DNA of 64,000 nt from Rhodospirillales bacterium (GTDB taxonomy: Bacteria > Pseudomonadota > Alphaproteobacteria > Rhodospirillales > WMHbin7), in NCBI GenBank assembly GCA_016215555.1, contig JACRJC010000018.1, forward strand, positions 1 through 64,000. Reading direction: 5' to 3'. This document shows positions 41,289-50,509 of this stretch, piece by piece. The notes below the pieces were generated by a model. The model was not told where the DNA came from. It saw only the letters and a list, made by a program, of their open reading frames with translations, and searched no databases. Every line of letters begins with the position of its first letter. Positions within the stretch are counted from its first letter, which is position 1. The position numbers and the translations under genes were made by a program.

Positions 41289-41696
41289 CCCTGCCGATTT
41301 CCAGCCGCCGCCGCGGTGCTTTTGTTCATCGAGATTTCCTTCAAATCCGCCCACAATGTTAAAGGTGGCCGGATAGCCGTTGTCGCGAAGGAAAACGGCT
41401 GCGGCCTTTGATCGCACGCCACTTCGGCAAATCAGAAGGAGCGTTTGCTCTGGCGCAAGAACGCTTGCCGCCAGTTGATCGAGAAAGCTGGAATTGCGCT
41501 CCATCGAAGGATAGGCCTGCCAGCAAATTTTAATCAGTGTCTTGCCCAATCCTTCCGGATCAGGCACGCCCACGAACAGCCATTCCGGTTCGGTGCGGAC
41601 GTCAATCAGAAGTGCTTGTGGAACGCGCTCCAAGATTGTCCAAGCCGTTTGCGGTGAGATATCAATCGGGTTCAGCGGGGTCATTGTACATTTCAT
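41268..41696 (-). CDS. rhodanese-like sulfurtransferase
   Basis: A single-domain rhodanese (about 142 residues). The active-site loop is LLICRSGVRSKAAA, with the persulfide Cys at about 100; the conserved LLIDVRTEPEW sits near the N-terminus. It handles sulfane sulfur and is divergent from the sulfate-assimilation operon, sharing its control region. Starts at 41696 (MKCTM) or 41684 (MTPLN) are both possible; neither has a clear ribosome-binding site. Confidence 0.85.
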   Translation of the reverse strand: MKCTMTPLNPIDISPQTAWTILERVPQALLIDVRTEPEWLFVGVPDPEGLGKTLIKICWQAYPSMERNSSFLDQLAASVLAPEQTLLLICRSGVRSKAAAVFLRDNGYPATFNIVGGFEGNLDEQKHRGGGWKSAGLPWKQG

Positions 41697-41716
41697 TTTT
41701 GTTGTCCGAAGTAAAT

Positions 41717-41763
41717 ACACATAACAAATGTGTTGACGCAATGCAACACTATTTGCATAGTGT
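41717..41763. promoter_or_regulatory. divergent promoter with two palindromes, rhodanese / cysI
   Basis: Rightward: TTGACG 41733-41738, 17 bases, CATAGT 41756-41761. Leftward: TTGCAT and TATGTG, also 17 bases apart. Two perfect inverted repeats overlap them: ACACAT-5-ATGTGT (41717-41733) and ACACTAT-4-ATAGTGT (41746-41763); the latter covers the rightward -10. These are good operator candidates for a sulfur-responsive regulator not encoded in the window. Confidence 0.65.
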
Positions 41764-41798
41764 AGTTCATGTCAGTACTACAAACTCCGTGGTGTAAA

Positions 41799-43796
41799 AT
41801 GGAACTGCTGCCAAAAGTGGCTCTTGCCAGCCCGAAAGACGCCCTTGAATATCGCGAGGATCTGACGCGCTATCAATGCGGCGAATGGGACAATTCCCAG
41901 TGGACCGGCTTTCGCGTGCGCTATGGCATCTATGGCCAGCGCCAAGCTGAAAAGCACATGGTCCGCATCAAGGTGCCGGGCGGGTTGCTGCAGGTCTCCT
42001 GGCTTCCGGTCATTGCATCGGGGATGAAGGCCTTCGGTGGGGATTTTGCACATCTGACCACCCGTCAGGATATTCAGCTTTACGACGTGTCCTTATCGGC
42101 GACGGCCGATCTGCTCGATCATCTGCACGGGCAGGGCGTGGCGACGCGCGAGTCCGGCGGCAACACCGTGCGCAACATCACGGCCTGCCCCCTGGCCGGT
42201 CAGTGCGCCGATGAACTGGTCGATGCCGGGCAAGTGGCGCAATCCTTGGCCGGTCTTTGGCTGCGCAGCCCCATCGCCCAGCGCATGCCGCGCAAGTTCA
42301 AGATCGCGGTTTCGGGCTGCGGCAAGGACTGCGCTGGCGGCTGGTTCCATGATTTGGCTTTCGTCGCTCAGAAAAAGGATGGCGAGAACGGTTTTCGCAT
42401 TCTGGGTGGCGGTGGGCTGGGTGCCAGGCCGATGCCCGGCGTCGAACTGTTCGACTTCGTCACGGAACAGGATTTGCCCGCCGTGATCGAAGCGGTGCTG
42501 CGCGTTCATCAGCATCGATCCGACCGTGCCAACAAGGCTGCCTCGCGCTTCAAATTCACTTTGCGCCGTCTCAACGCCGAAGAGATCAAAAACGAGGTGG
42601 CCCGCGAATTCGAGGTGGCAAGGCAATTGCCGCAGCGACCCTTGCCACCCATCGCCTGGAGAAAGTCTGACGGCGCTCGGCTTGAGGACAGGCCTGTCTT
42701 GAAGATACGTCCCCAGAACGGGCAGCTTTCAAGCGCCCAGTTGCTGGGGCTTTACGATCTGGCGAAGGCCAACGGGTTGGAGCAGCTTCGCCTGACCATT
42801 GGGCAGGAACTGGTGATCGAGGGGCTGTCGGCTGAACAATTGGCATCGGCGCGGCTGTGGCTGAAAGGGTTCAATCTTCCCGAGGCTGATGGGCGCGATC
42901 TGGTGGGATGCCTCGGCACCTCGACCTGCCCGGTCGGGGTCGGCAATGCGGCAGGTCTGATTGCAGAGCTGGATGAGATCGAAGGAACCGAGGGGGTGAC
43001 GATTCGCGCCTCGGGCTGCCACAATGCCTGCGCCCAGCATCATGTCGCCGATATCGGCCTGCATGGTCTGACGCGCGTGATCGGCGGAAAGCCGGTGCCG
43101 CATTACCAGTTCCATTTGGGCGGCGACTTCACGAAACCCGATGGCCTGGCTCTGGAGGGGCCGGCTGTACCCGCTCGTCAGGTTCCGGCGGCCTTGCGAC
43201 GCTTGCTGGATGGCTTGGCTGTTTCGCGTCAGAAAGGTGAAACTGTGCGCGCCTGGGCCGAACGCTTGGGCGAAGGCAAAATCGGTCGTTTGATTGGCGA
43301 GGCGTCAATCACCCAAGCCGATCATATCGACTGGGGCGATGACAAACCCTTTGCCGGTCCCGCAGGCGGCAAGGCCGATTGCGCCGCTCCCGTCGTCAAC
43401 AACGACCACTTGGCCGACCTGGCAAAAGACGCGCTGGAGCGGATGGATCGCGCCCAGTTGGCCGGCCTTTGGCAATTGGCCCTGCGTGAGGGCGAGAGGG
43501 CGATCAGTCTGGCGGCGCAAAGACAACTTGAGCGCGATCGTCGGCCTGGCCAGAAGGAAAACGCCATTCCGGTCATCGAACGCCTGCGTTCAGCATTCCA
43601 CTACCGCCCGGCATTCCTGGATGCGCTTGAAAGAATAGAAACGACACGACAAATCGCTTTGGTGACGGGAAAGGCCGACGACCATCGCCAGGCGATTGCC
43701 GATTGGCTGGAAGAAGTCGAGAGCGCATCGCCGGAGATGGCAGAGAAAAGCAACGTCGGATTTGTCGATCTGGAAAAGAAGGTGGCGGGCCTATGA
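41799..43796 (+). CDS. cysI: assimilatory sulfite reductase, siroheme hemoprotein, with C-terminal extension
   Basis: Reduces sulfite to sulfide. Two ferredoxin-like half-domains carry the tandem siroheme-binding repeats; the [4Fe-4S]-siroheme Cys residues are in GCLGTSTCPVG and ASGCHNACAQHH. About 665 residues is ~150 longer than a plain hemoprotein. The extra C-terminal region (from about 515, HIDWGDDKPFAG, WQLALREGERAISLAAQRQL, AIADWLEEVESA) is helical and unassigned. ATG 41799 fits the promoter at 41733-41761; ATG 41769 would leave almost no leader. A dissimilatory or nitrite role is less likely given the cysH/cysD/cysNC neighbours. Confidence 0.88.
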   Translation: MELLPKVALASPKDALEYREDLTRYQCGEWDNSQWTGFRVRYGIYGQRQAEKHMVRIKVPGGLLQVSWLPVIASGMKAFGGDFAHLTTRQDIQLYDVSLSATADLLDHLHGQGVATRESGGNTVRNITACPLAGQCADELVDAGQVAQSLAGLWLRSPIAQRMPRKFKIAVSGCGKDCAGGWFHDLAFVAQKKDGENGFRILGGGGLGARPMPGVELFDFVTEQDLPAVIEAVLRVHQHRSDRANKAASRFKFTLRRLNAEEIKNEVAREFEVARQLPQRPLPPIAWRKSDGARLEDRPVLKIRPQNGQLSSAQLLGLYDLAKANGLEQLRLTIGQELVIEGLSAEQLASARLWLKGFNLPEADGRDLVGCLGTSTCPVGVGNAAGLIAELDEIEGTEGVTIRASGCHNACAQHHVADIGLHGLTRVIGGKPVPHYQFHLGGDFTKPDGLALEGPAVPARQVPAALRRLLDGLAVSRQKGETVRAWAERLGEGKIGRLIGEASITQADHIDWGDDKPFAGPAGGKADCAAPVVNNDHLADLAKDALERMDRAQLAGLWQLALREGERAISLAAQRQLERDRRPGQKENAIPVIERLRSAFHYRPAFLDALERIETTRQIALVTGKADDHRQAIADWLEEVESASPEMAEKSNVGFVDLEKKVAGL

Positions 43797-44485
43797 ATGC
43801 GGCCATCAGCATCCGAGACGAAAGAGAGCCGTTTCTCGGTCTGCATGGGACGGACCTGATTCGTGCCCTTGCCGCAGCATATCCCGGCAAGGTGGCGGCA
43901 ATTTCATCCTTCGGGGCCGAAGCGGCGGTGCTTCTGGATATGGTGGCGGTCGTTGACCCCTCACTGCCTGTCCTGACCGCCGATACCGGCTGCCTGTTCC
44001 CCGAAACGTTGGAATACCGCAATTGTCTGGTTCGGCACCTGGGCCTTCAAGATGTTCGCATCCTGACGCCGGAGCCGTCACAACTTTATTGCCGCGATCC
44101 TGGCAAAGACTTGTGGTGGACCGATCCCGACGCCTGCTGCCAATTGCGCAAGGTGGAGCCCATGGCCTGGGCCAGCCGCGATTTCAAGGTGTTGATCGAT
44201 GGGCGCAAGCGCTTTCACGGCGGCGGCAGAGCTGATGTCGAGGCGGTTTCACCCTGGGGCGTCAAGTTGAAGGCGGCGCCGCTGGCTGCCTTTGGTCCGG
44301 AAGATATCGAACACGCCTTCATCAAGCGCAACTTGCCGCGCCATCCGCTGGTGACGGCTGGATATCCGTCGATCGGCTGCGAACAATGTACCAGCCCCGT
44401 CGCGGCAGGCGAGCCCGTTCGCTCGGGCCGCTGGGCGGGTAGCGCGAAAACGGAATGCGGAATCCACAAATCACCATGGTTATAA
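43793..44485 (+). CDS. cysH: adenylyl-sulfate (APS/PAPS) reductase
   Basis: A 230-residue reductase making sulfite from activated sulfate. It carries the Cys pairs DACCQLRKVEP (about 118) and GCEQCTSPV (about 201) that ligate a [4Fe-4S] cluster in APS-type enzymes. The catalytic Cys is in KTECGIH near the C-terminus. SSFGAEAAVLLDM resembles the P-loop. The cluster cysteines favour APS over PAPS as substrate. Start overlaps the cysI stop (ATGA). Confidence 0.9.
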   Translation: MNAAISIRDEREPFLGLHGTDLIRALAAAYPGKVAAISSFGAEAAVLLDMVAVVDPSLPVLTADTGCLFPETLEYRNCLVRHLGLQDVRILTPEPSQLYCRDPGKDLWWTDPDACCQLRKVEPMAWASRDFKVLIDGRKRFHGGGRADVEAVSPWGVKLKAAPLAAFGPEDIEHAFIKRNLPRHPLVTAGYPSIGCEQCTSPVAAGEPVRSGRWAGSAKTECGIHKSPWL

Positions 44486-44487
44486 TA

Positions 44488-45291
44488 ATGAACGATCTTG
44501 ACGCCCTGGAACAGCAAAGCCTGTTCATCTTGCGAGAAGCCTTCTCGCGCATCGAAAAACTTGCCCTGTTGTGGTCGATCGGCAAGGACAGTTGCGCCGT
44601 GCTGTGGCTGGTGAAAAAAGCCTTCTTCGGCCATGTGCCTTTTCCCATCGTGCATGTCGATACCGGCTGCAAGATGGACGGCATGATCGAGTTCCGCGAC
44701 AAGCTGGCCAAGGATTGGAACCTGCCGCTGATTGTGGGCCAGAACACGGCGGCGCTTAAGCAGGGCATCGGACCGCAAATGGGCCGCGTCACCTGCTGCG
44801 AGGCCCTGAAAACCGACGGATTAAAGGCCATCGTCGCTGAACATGGCTTCAAAGGCATCATTGCGGGCATCCGCCGCGACGAGGAAGGGACAAGGGCCAA
44901 GGAGCGCGTGTTCAGTCCGCGTGGCGTCGATAGCGCCTGGAACCTGCACGACCAGCCGCCGGAATTCTGGGATCAGTACACGACCAGCGTGCCGTCCGGC
45001 GCCTCGATTCGCATCCATCCCATCTTGCATTGGACCGAGTTGGACATCTGGCGCTACATCGAGCGCGAAAACATTCCCGTCGTCGATCTGTATTTCGACA
45101 ATGGCGAAGGCCAACGCTACCGCTCGCTAGGTTGCGCTCCCTGCACCTCGCCCATTCAAAGCCGGGCTTCCAGCATCGCCGGCATCGTGGCCGAGTTGGA
45201 AACCACCACCGTCTCCGAACGATCTGGGCGCGCCCAGGACAAGGAATCGGAAGACGCCTTCGAGAAACTTCGCGCCAACGGGTATATGTAA
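44488..45291 (+). CDS. cysD: sulfate adenylyltransferase subunit 2
   Basis: ATP sulfurylase small subunit (267 residues). [17 protein letters not shown] is the PP-loop; [20 protein letters not shown] and [13 protein letters not shown] are diagnostic of CysD. It works with the GTPase CysN to make APS. The ATG at 44488 ([10 protein letters not shown]) lies 2 bases after the cysH stop; ATG 44476 in frame would overlap cysH. Confidence 0.93.
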   Translation: MNDLDALEQQSLFILREAFSRIEKLALLWSIGKDSCAVLWLVKKAFFGHVPFPIVHVDTGCKMDGMIEFRDKLAKDWNLPLIVGQNTAALKQGIGPQMGRVTCCEALKTDGLKAIVAEHGFKGIIAGIRRDEEGTRAKERVFSPRGVDSAWNLHDQPPEFWDQYTTSVPSGASIRIHPILHWTELDIWRYIERENIPVVDLYFDNGEGQRYRSLGCAPCTSPIQSRASSIAGIVAELETTTVSERSGRAQDKESEDAFEKLRANGYM

Positions 45292-45292
45292 G

Positions 45293-47179
45293 ATGACACA
45301 CGCAGTTTTGAAAATCGTCGTCGTCGGCCATGTCGATCACGGCAAGTCCACCCTGGTCGGGCGGTTGCTCAACGACACCGGCTCGCTGCCGCATGGCAAG
45401 CTGGAGGCCGTGAAAGCGGCCAGCGAGAAACGCGGCGTCGCCTTTGAATGGGCGTTCCTGCTTGATGCCCTGCAAGCCGAGCGCGACCAGGGCATCACCA
45501 TCGACACCACGCAGATACGCCTGAAGACCAAGCCCCGCGAGACGATTATCATCGACGCGCCCGGACATCGCGAGTTTCTAAAGAACATGATTACCGGAGC
45601 GTCGAGCGCCGATGCCGCCATTCTGGTCGTCGATGCGGTGGAAGGTTTGCAGGAACAGACGCGCAGACATGGCTATCTGCTGCATCTTTTGGGGCTGCGC
45701 CAGGTGGTGGTGGCGGTCAATAAGATGGATGCCGTCGATTACAGGCCCGAGCGTTTTGCCGAGGTGTCGGACCAAGTGCAGTCGTATCTGTCCGAAATTG
45801 GCGTGACGGCGGCGCATATCGTGCCGCTCTCGGCCTATAAGGGCGACAATGTGGTGGCAAGAGCCAAGGTTCTGGCTTGGCATGCCGGACCCACACTGAT
45901 CGAAGCCTTAAGCGGTTTCAAATCGCAGGCCCTATCGACGGAACTGCCTTTGCGCTTTCCTGTGCAGGACGTTTTGAAACTGGACGACCGGCGCATTCTG
46001 GTCGGGCGCATCGAAAGTGGGCGCCTGCGCGTGGGCGACGAGATTTTGTTCAGCCCTTCCGGAAAGTCGGCCCGCATCAACAGCATCGAAAACTGGGGCG
46101 GCAAGGTGCCGGTGATCGCCGCCATCGCCGGTCAGGCCATCGGCATCACGCTGGACGACCATATCTTTGTCGAGCGGGGCCAGGTGGGCAGCCATCCCAT
46201 CGCCGCCCCCAGGGAAAGCCGGGTCTTTCGGGTCAATCTGTTCTGGCTGGGCAATCATGCGCTGGAACCCGGCCAGCGCTACAAGCTGCGCTTGGCAACG
46301 TCCGAGCAGGTGGTCGAGGTCGAGCGCATCTTGAAGGTGGTCGATCTTGACGATCTGAAAAGCGAAGCCATCACCAAGGTTGACCGCCATGCCGTGGCCG
46401 AGGTGGTTCTGCTGGCCAAGGGTGCCTTGGCGCTGGATGAGTTTCCCGAAAATGCCCGTCTGGGCCGTTTCGTGCTGGTCGATGGCTACGACATCGTGGG
46501 CGGCGGCATCGTAGCTTCCGCCGATGCCGAAGTGGCTCGGCTGGCCGAGGCTGTCAAATCGCGCAACCTGTTCCCGGTCGGCCACCGCGCCTCGCTGGAA
46601 GCCAGGTGGTTGCTGAATGGCCACAAGGGCGGGGTGATCTGGCTGACCGGCCTGTCGGGCGCTGGCAAAAGCACCATCGCCATGGAGGTGGAACACCAGC
46701 TACTGCGCAAGGGCCGACAGGTCTATGTGCTGGATGGCGACAATCTGCGCCAAGGCCTGAATTCCGATCTCGGCTTCAGCCCCGAGGACCGCACGGAAAA
46801 CATCCGCCGCGTTGGCGAGGTGGCGCATCTGTTCGCGCAAGCGGGCGCCATCGTGATTACGGCTTTCATCTCGCCCTATCAGGCCGACCGCGACCGGGTG
46901 CGGACCATCCAGCCCGAGGCCTTCCACGAGGTCTATGTGAAAGCAGGCGTGCCGGAATGCGCCAAGCGCGATCCCAAAGGTCTGTATGCCAAGGCGATCA
47001 AGGGATTGATTCCCGAATTCACCGGCATCTCGGCGCCTTACGAGGCGCCAGAGGAACCCGAGATGACCGTCGAAACCGAAGGACATTCGGTGGAAAGCAG
47101 CGTCGCCCAGCTTCTCGACTATATCGAAAGCGCCTTTGCGCTTGAAAATCGCGAGAATGAAAGCGCACTCAGGGGATAG
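45293..47179 (+). CDS. cysNC: bifunctional sulfate adenylyltransferase subunit 1 / APS kinase
   Basis: A 628-residue fusion. Residues 1-~430 are an EF-Tu-like GTPase ([32 protein letters not shown]). Residues ~440-620 are APS kinase ([44 protein letters not shown]). Together with CysD it activates sulfate and can phosphorylate APS to PAPS. It starts 1 base after cysD. Confidence 0.93.
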   Translation: MTHAVLKIVVVGHVDHGKSTLVGRLLNDTGSLPHGKLEAVKAASEKRGVAFEWAFLLDALQAERDQGITIDTTQIRLKTKPRETIIIDAPGHREFLKNMITGASSADAAILVVDAVEGLQEQTRRHGYLLHLLGLRQVVVAVNKMDAVDYRPERFAEVSDQVQSYLSEIGVTAAHIVPLSAYKGDNVVARAKVLAWHAGPTLIEALSGFKSQALSTELPLRFPVQDVLKLDDRRILVGRIESGRLRVGDEILFSPSGKSARINSIENWGGKVPVIAAIAGQAIGITLDDHIFVERGQVGSHPIAAPRESRVFRVNLFWLGNHALEPGQRYKLRLATSEQVVEVERILKVVDLDDLKSEAITKVDRHAVAEVVLLAKGALALDEFPENARLGRFVLVDGYDIVGGGIVASADAEVARLAEAVKSRNLFPVGHRASLEARWLLNGHKGGVIWLTGLSGAGKSTIAMEVEHQLLRKGRQVYVLDGDNLRQGLNSDLGFSPEDRTENIRRVGEVAHLFAQAGAIVITAFISPYQADRDRVRTIQPEAFHEVYVKAGVPECAKRDPKGLYAKAIKGLIPEFTGISAPYEAPEEPEMTVETEGHSVESSVAQLLDYIESAFALENRENESALRG

Positions 47180-47216
47180 CCTTGTTCCAGGACAAACAAT
47201 TCACGGGGCGATGTAG

Positions 47217-47366
47217 GCCGGGGTTTACCTGAATCCCAACCTCAACGAACATGATCCGCATTTCCGCCTTGTTTCTGAAGGCGGCGGGGTTGGGATTGTC
47301 CGGCTTCCTTGGCGTCTTGATGCCTGGGCCTGGGTGCCGGCTGCGGTTCTTGCATTCCCGAACTGA
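47217..47366 (+). pseudogene. possible coding remnant
   Basis: About 49 codons (VYLNPNLNEHDPHFRLVSEG, then VRLPWRLDAWAWVPAAVLAF) read like protein but begin after a stop with no start codon and end at TGA 47364-47366. It could be a fragment of a deleted gene or chance. The rest of 47180-47541 is leader and promoter sequence for the hydrogenase operon. Confidence 0.3.
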
Positions 47367-47463
47367 AAGAACTCGTCGCGAGGAGCAAGGTGGCGCAGCC
47401 TTTGCCAATGGACCTTCCCCAAGTAATCGTTACATCACCACAGAGGACGTATCAGAGAGGCAG

Positions 47464-47518
47464 TTGCCGCCAAGAAGGAAAAACACTACAATAATTCATA
47501 ATAGTGCGCAGTTCGCAC
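47464..47518 (+). promoter_or_regulatory. promoter and operator-like palindrome of the hydrogenase operon
   Basis: TTGCCG (47464-47469) and TACAAT (47487-47492) are 17 bases apart. Just downstream, GTGCG-CAGTT-CGCAC (47504-47518) is a perfect 5-bp inverted repeat lying where a repressor would block initiation. I see no sigma-54 -24/-12 pair here. Confidence 0.5.
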
Positions 47519-47541
47519 CCCCTAGGCAGGGAGCATGACCG

Positions 47542-48483
47542 ATGTCGTCGCTGATATGGCTGCAGGCGGGCGGATGCAGCGGGGATACCATGGCGCTGTT
47601 ATGCGCCGAGCAGCCTGATATAACGGAATTCATCAAGCAAACCGGGCTGGAGCTTCTGTGGCATCCGTCGCTTTCAAGTAAGTCACCAGCCGCGTTTCAG
47701 CGCGAAATCGATGAGATCGCCAAAGGCGGGCGTGAGCTTACCGTTCTATGCGTTGAGGGAAGCATCGAAACCGGCCCAAACGGGACGGGATATTACGATA
47801 CCATTTTCGGCAGGCCGAAAAGCGAATTGATCCGGGCGCTGTCTTTGGCGGCTGCTTACGTCGTGGCGGTTGGGACATGCGCGTCTTTTGGCGGTGTGAC
47901 CGCGGCCTATCCCAATCCGACCGACGCCACCGGTCTTCAATTCCGGCAGTACAATCCAGGGGGATTGTTCGATTCCGGGTGGCGCGCAAAAAGCGGCTTG
48001 CCGGTCGTCAACATCTCGGGATGTCCGGCACATCCCCAGACTGTCGTCGGCGTCCTCGGCATGCTGTTGAAGAACCGGCCCTTGGACCTCAATCAATGGA
48101 ACATGCCTTCCGAATATTACCAAACGCTCGTCCATCAGGGTTGTACGCGCAACGAGTATCACGAATACGACGCCGAAGAGACCCAGTTTGGACATGAGGG
48201 ATGCCTCTTCTTCAATCTGGGATGCCAAGGGCCTTTGACGCTGGCGACATGCAACAGCCAGCTTTGGAACCAGCGCAGCAGCAAAACCCGGGCAGGAGTG
48301 CCGTGCCTGGGTTGCACCATGCCCGATTTTCCGCGGGCGGCGCCGCTTTTCTCGACCGAGAAGGTTGGCGAGGTTCCGGTCATACTTCCTCTTGGCGTCA
48401 GCCGGCCCAACTACATGGCCTACAAAGGGCTGGCACAGGCGGCAGCGCCCGAGCGGATCGCCAACAGACGCATGAAACCGTGA
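47542..48483 (+). CDS. [NiFe] hydrogenase small subunit, cytosolic group 2-like
   Basis: A 313-residue electron-transfer subunit. Cluster ligands are visible for all three Fe-S centres: the proximal Cys in AGGCSGD, VGTCASFGG, NISGCPAHP and one more; then HQGCTRNE, HEGCLFFNLGCQGP, and CNSQLWN with VPCLGCTMPDFP. There is no twin-arginine signal and no C-terminal anchor, so it stays in the cytoplasm as in HupS/HupU (group 2) enzymes. It is the first gene of a four-gene operon with the large subunit, a protease and a Rieske-histidine kinase. Confidence 0.88.
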   Translation: MSSLIWLQAGGCSGDTMALLCAEQPDITEFIKQTGLELLWHPSLSSKSPAAFQREIDEIAKGGRELTVLCVEGSIETGPNGTGYYDTIFGRPKSELIRALSLAAAYVVAVGTCASFGGVTAAYPNPTDATGLQFRQYNPGGLFDSGWRAKSGLPVVNISGCPAHPQTVVGVLGMLLKNRPLDLNQWNMPSEYYQTLVHQGCTRNEYHEYDAEETQFGHEGCLFFNLGCQGPLTLATCNSQLWNQRSSKTRAGVPCLGCTMPDFPRAAPLFSTEKVGEVPVILPLGVSRPNYMAYKGLAQAAAPERIANRRMKP

Positions 48484-48493
48484 GAGAAAAGCG

Positions 48494-50029
48494 ATGGCGA
48501 AAAAAATACGGCTCAATCTCAATCGCGTTGAAGGAGATCTAGAACTCGAGTTGTCGCTTGGCGGCGGAAGGGTGGAGGATGCCTGGTGCATCGGCACGCT
48601 TTATCGGGGCTTCGAGCAGATCATGATCAATCGCGCACCGATGGACTCGCTGGCAATCACGCCCAGGGTCTGCGGTATTTGCGGTACGGCGCATTTGATG
48701 TCGGCGGTCCATGCGTTGGAGAAGGCCTTTTCCATCCCTGTTCCACCCAACGCGACGAGAATACGCAACCTGTGCCTGATGGCCGAGGAAGTTCAATCCG
48801 ACTGCAGGCAGACGTTCCTGATGTTCTGCATAGATCTTTGCCATCCAGCTTACGCAGCCTTGCCAGGGTTTCCCGAAACTTTGGAGGCATTTGAGGAATT
48901 GAAGGGACGCATTTACCGACAAACGGTTCAACACAGCAAAAAGATTCTGGAAATCGTGGCGCTTTTTGGCGGCCAATGGCCGCACTCGTCATATATGGTG
49001 CCGGGCGGCGTTACGGCTCTGCCATCGCTTCGCCCTATCGGAGAGGCCGAATCCATCGTTGAAACCTTCATCTCCTGGTATGAAGAGGCCGTTCTTGGCG
49101 GAACCCTGGAAGCATGGCTGGAAGTGAGGACTGCCGAAGATTTCGAGGCGTGGATTTCAGAACCGTCCCGCGCCGCCTCTGCGCTGGCGGTCTTCACGCG
49201 CGCCTGCCGGGCAATCGGATTACATCAGGTGGGTGCGGGCGTTGGCCTCTACTTAAGCTATGGCGCCCATCCCGAACCTGAAAAGTGGATGCCTCCCTAT
49301 ACTGAGCGGGCCTGCCTGCGATCTCCTGGACTGTTCGATGCATCCGATGGAAGTTTCCATCCCTTCGATCAGGCCCTGATCGCCGAAGACATCAGCCATT
49401 CCTGGTACCACGATAGACAGGAAGCCCCGAAGCATCCTTTCTTAAGCGAGACGCTGCCGAAGTACAAACCAGACGGAGATCGCTATACTTGGGCAAAAGC
49501 GCCGCGCTACGGCGGCAGGGCCGTGCAGACGGGGCCTTTGGCGCAATTCCTGGTGTTGGGCGATCCGCTGATTCATTCGCTATTGAAGCAACATGGCGCC
49601 AGCGCCTGGCTGCGCCAGCTTGTCCGCTTTCACCGCCCGGTTTCCACGCTGCTGGCAATGCGCGATATCTTGCGGGAACTGGCAAGCCCGGCACTGTCGT
49701 CCGGCCCCTATATTTTACCCGCCCGCCTCGGAGAAGAGGGCGAGGGTTTCGGTCTGGTGGAAGCCGCGCGCGGCAGCCTTGGCCATTGGGTCCGCATCAA
49801 GGAGGGGCGGGTGGCAAAGTATCAAATCGTCGCCCCGACGACCTGGAATGCCTCACCCCGCGACCGGCAAGGGCGGCGGGGACATTGGGAGGAAAGCCTG
49901 ATCGGTCTTCCGGTGGAGAGCGAAGAAAATCCCCTGCTTGTCGGGCATGTGATCCGCTCGCACGATCCGTGCCTGGTTTGCACGGTACACTTTGTCCAGA
50001 GCGGCAGAAGTTTCCGGTTCGGGGGGTAG
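48494..50029 (+). CDS. [NiFe] hydrogenase large subunit
   Basis: A 511-residue catalytic subunit. Ni ligands are C60 and C63 (RVCGICGTAH) and C493 and C496 (DPCLVCTVH). A 12-residue tail follows H499 (FVQSGRSFRFGG), the kind of extension removed by a maturation protease after Ni insertion; known regulatory hydrogenases (HupV/HoxC) lack it. With the protease gene downstream, this argues for a normally matured enzyme. Electron partner and direction are unknown. No HypA-F genes are in the window. Confidence 0.88.
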   Translation: MAKKIRLNLNRVEGDLELELSLGGGRVEDAWCIGTLYRGFEQIMINRAPMDSLAITPRVCGICGTAHLMSAVHALEKAFSIPVPPNATRIRNLCLMAEEVQSDCRQTFLMFCIDLCHPAYAALPGFPETLEAFEELKGRIYRQTVQHSKKILEIVALFGGQWPHSSYMVPGGVTALPSLRPIGEAESIVETFISWYEEAVLGGTLEAWLEVRTAEDFEAWISEPSRAASALAVFTRACRAIGLHQVGAGVGLYLSYGAHPEPEKWMPPYTERACLRSPGLFDASDGSFHPFDQALIAEDISHSWYHDRQEAPKHPFLSETLPKYKPDGDRYTWAKAPRYGGRAVQTGPLAQFLVLGDPLIHSLLKQHGASAWLRQLVRFHRPVSTLLAMRDILRELASPALSSGPYILPARLGEEGEGFGLVEAARGSLGHWVRIKEGRVAKYQIVAPTTWNASPRDRQGRRGHWEESLIGLPVESEENPLLVGHVIRSHDPCLVCTVHFVQSGRSFRFGG

Positions 50030-50032
50030 GCC

Positions 50033-50509
50033 ATGATCAGGGTTGTCGGCTTCGGTAATTCCTTGCATGGCGATGATGGTTTTGGCCCCTTTGTCGTGAA
50101 ACTGCTGTCAAGCCGTCTTCGCCTGTCAAACGTCACGGCCTGTGAAGGTGGATCGCCCGGCCTGGCAGCTCTGGGCCTGTTCGAAGGTTGCGATACCGTT
50201 CTGATCATCGATGCCGTGATGGACGGTGGGCCGGAAGGAGAAGTCGGATGGGTGGACCCGATGGAAGTCGTGAAAACGGCAACCCCGGGCAGATGGCACG
50301 AGGAAGGTTTGGCAGAAATGCTTCGCATGCTGCCCCTGGCTGTTGACGGCAAGCTTCCTAACATCGAGATTCTTCTGGGGCGCATTTCCGCCACTCAACC
50401 CTTCTGCGAATGTCTTTCTTCCGAGGTTCTGCGCGGCGCCGTGCGGGCCGCGGATGTCATTGAGGCCAGAATTCGCGCGCTGACGCCCGAAAAGAGCGTG
50501 AACGCATGA
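50033..50509 (+). CDS. hydrogenase maturation protease (HyaD/HupD family)
   Basis: A 158-residue endopeptidase that trims the large-subunit tail. It begins IRVVGFGNSLHGDDGFGPFV (Asp/Glu metal-sensing site in G-N-x4-D-D-G), followed by LIIDAVMDGGPEG. It starts 3 bases after the large subunit and overlaps the kinase start (ATGA). Confidence 0.88.
   Translation: MIRVVGFGNSLHGDDGFGPFVVKLLSSRLRLSNVTACEGGSPGLAALGLFEGCDTVLIIDAVMDGGPEGEVGWVDPMEVVKTATPGRWHEEGLAEMLRMLPLAVDGKLPNIEILLGRISATQPFCECLSSEVLRGAVRAADVIEARIRALTPEKSVNA

Noticed and set aside
41769-41798. ATG 41769 as the cysI start
   Set aside because: It lies only 8 bases after the -10 box, so the transcript would be almost leaderless; ATG 41799 is preferred, although not proven.
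47542-50029. Assigning the hydrogenase to the HupUV/HoxBC regulatory class
   Set aside because: The large subunit has a C-terminal extension after DPCLVCTVH and a dedicated protease gene, which that class lacks; left as group 2-like.
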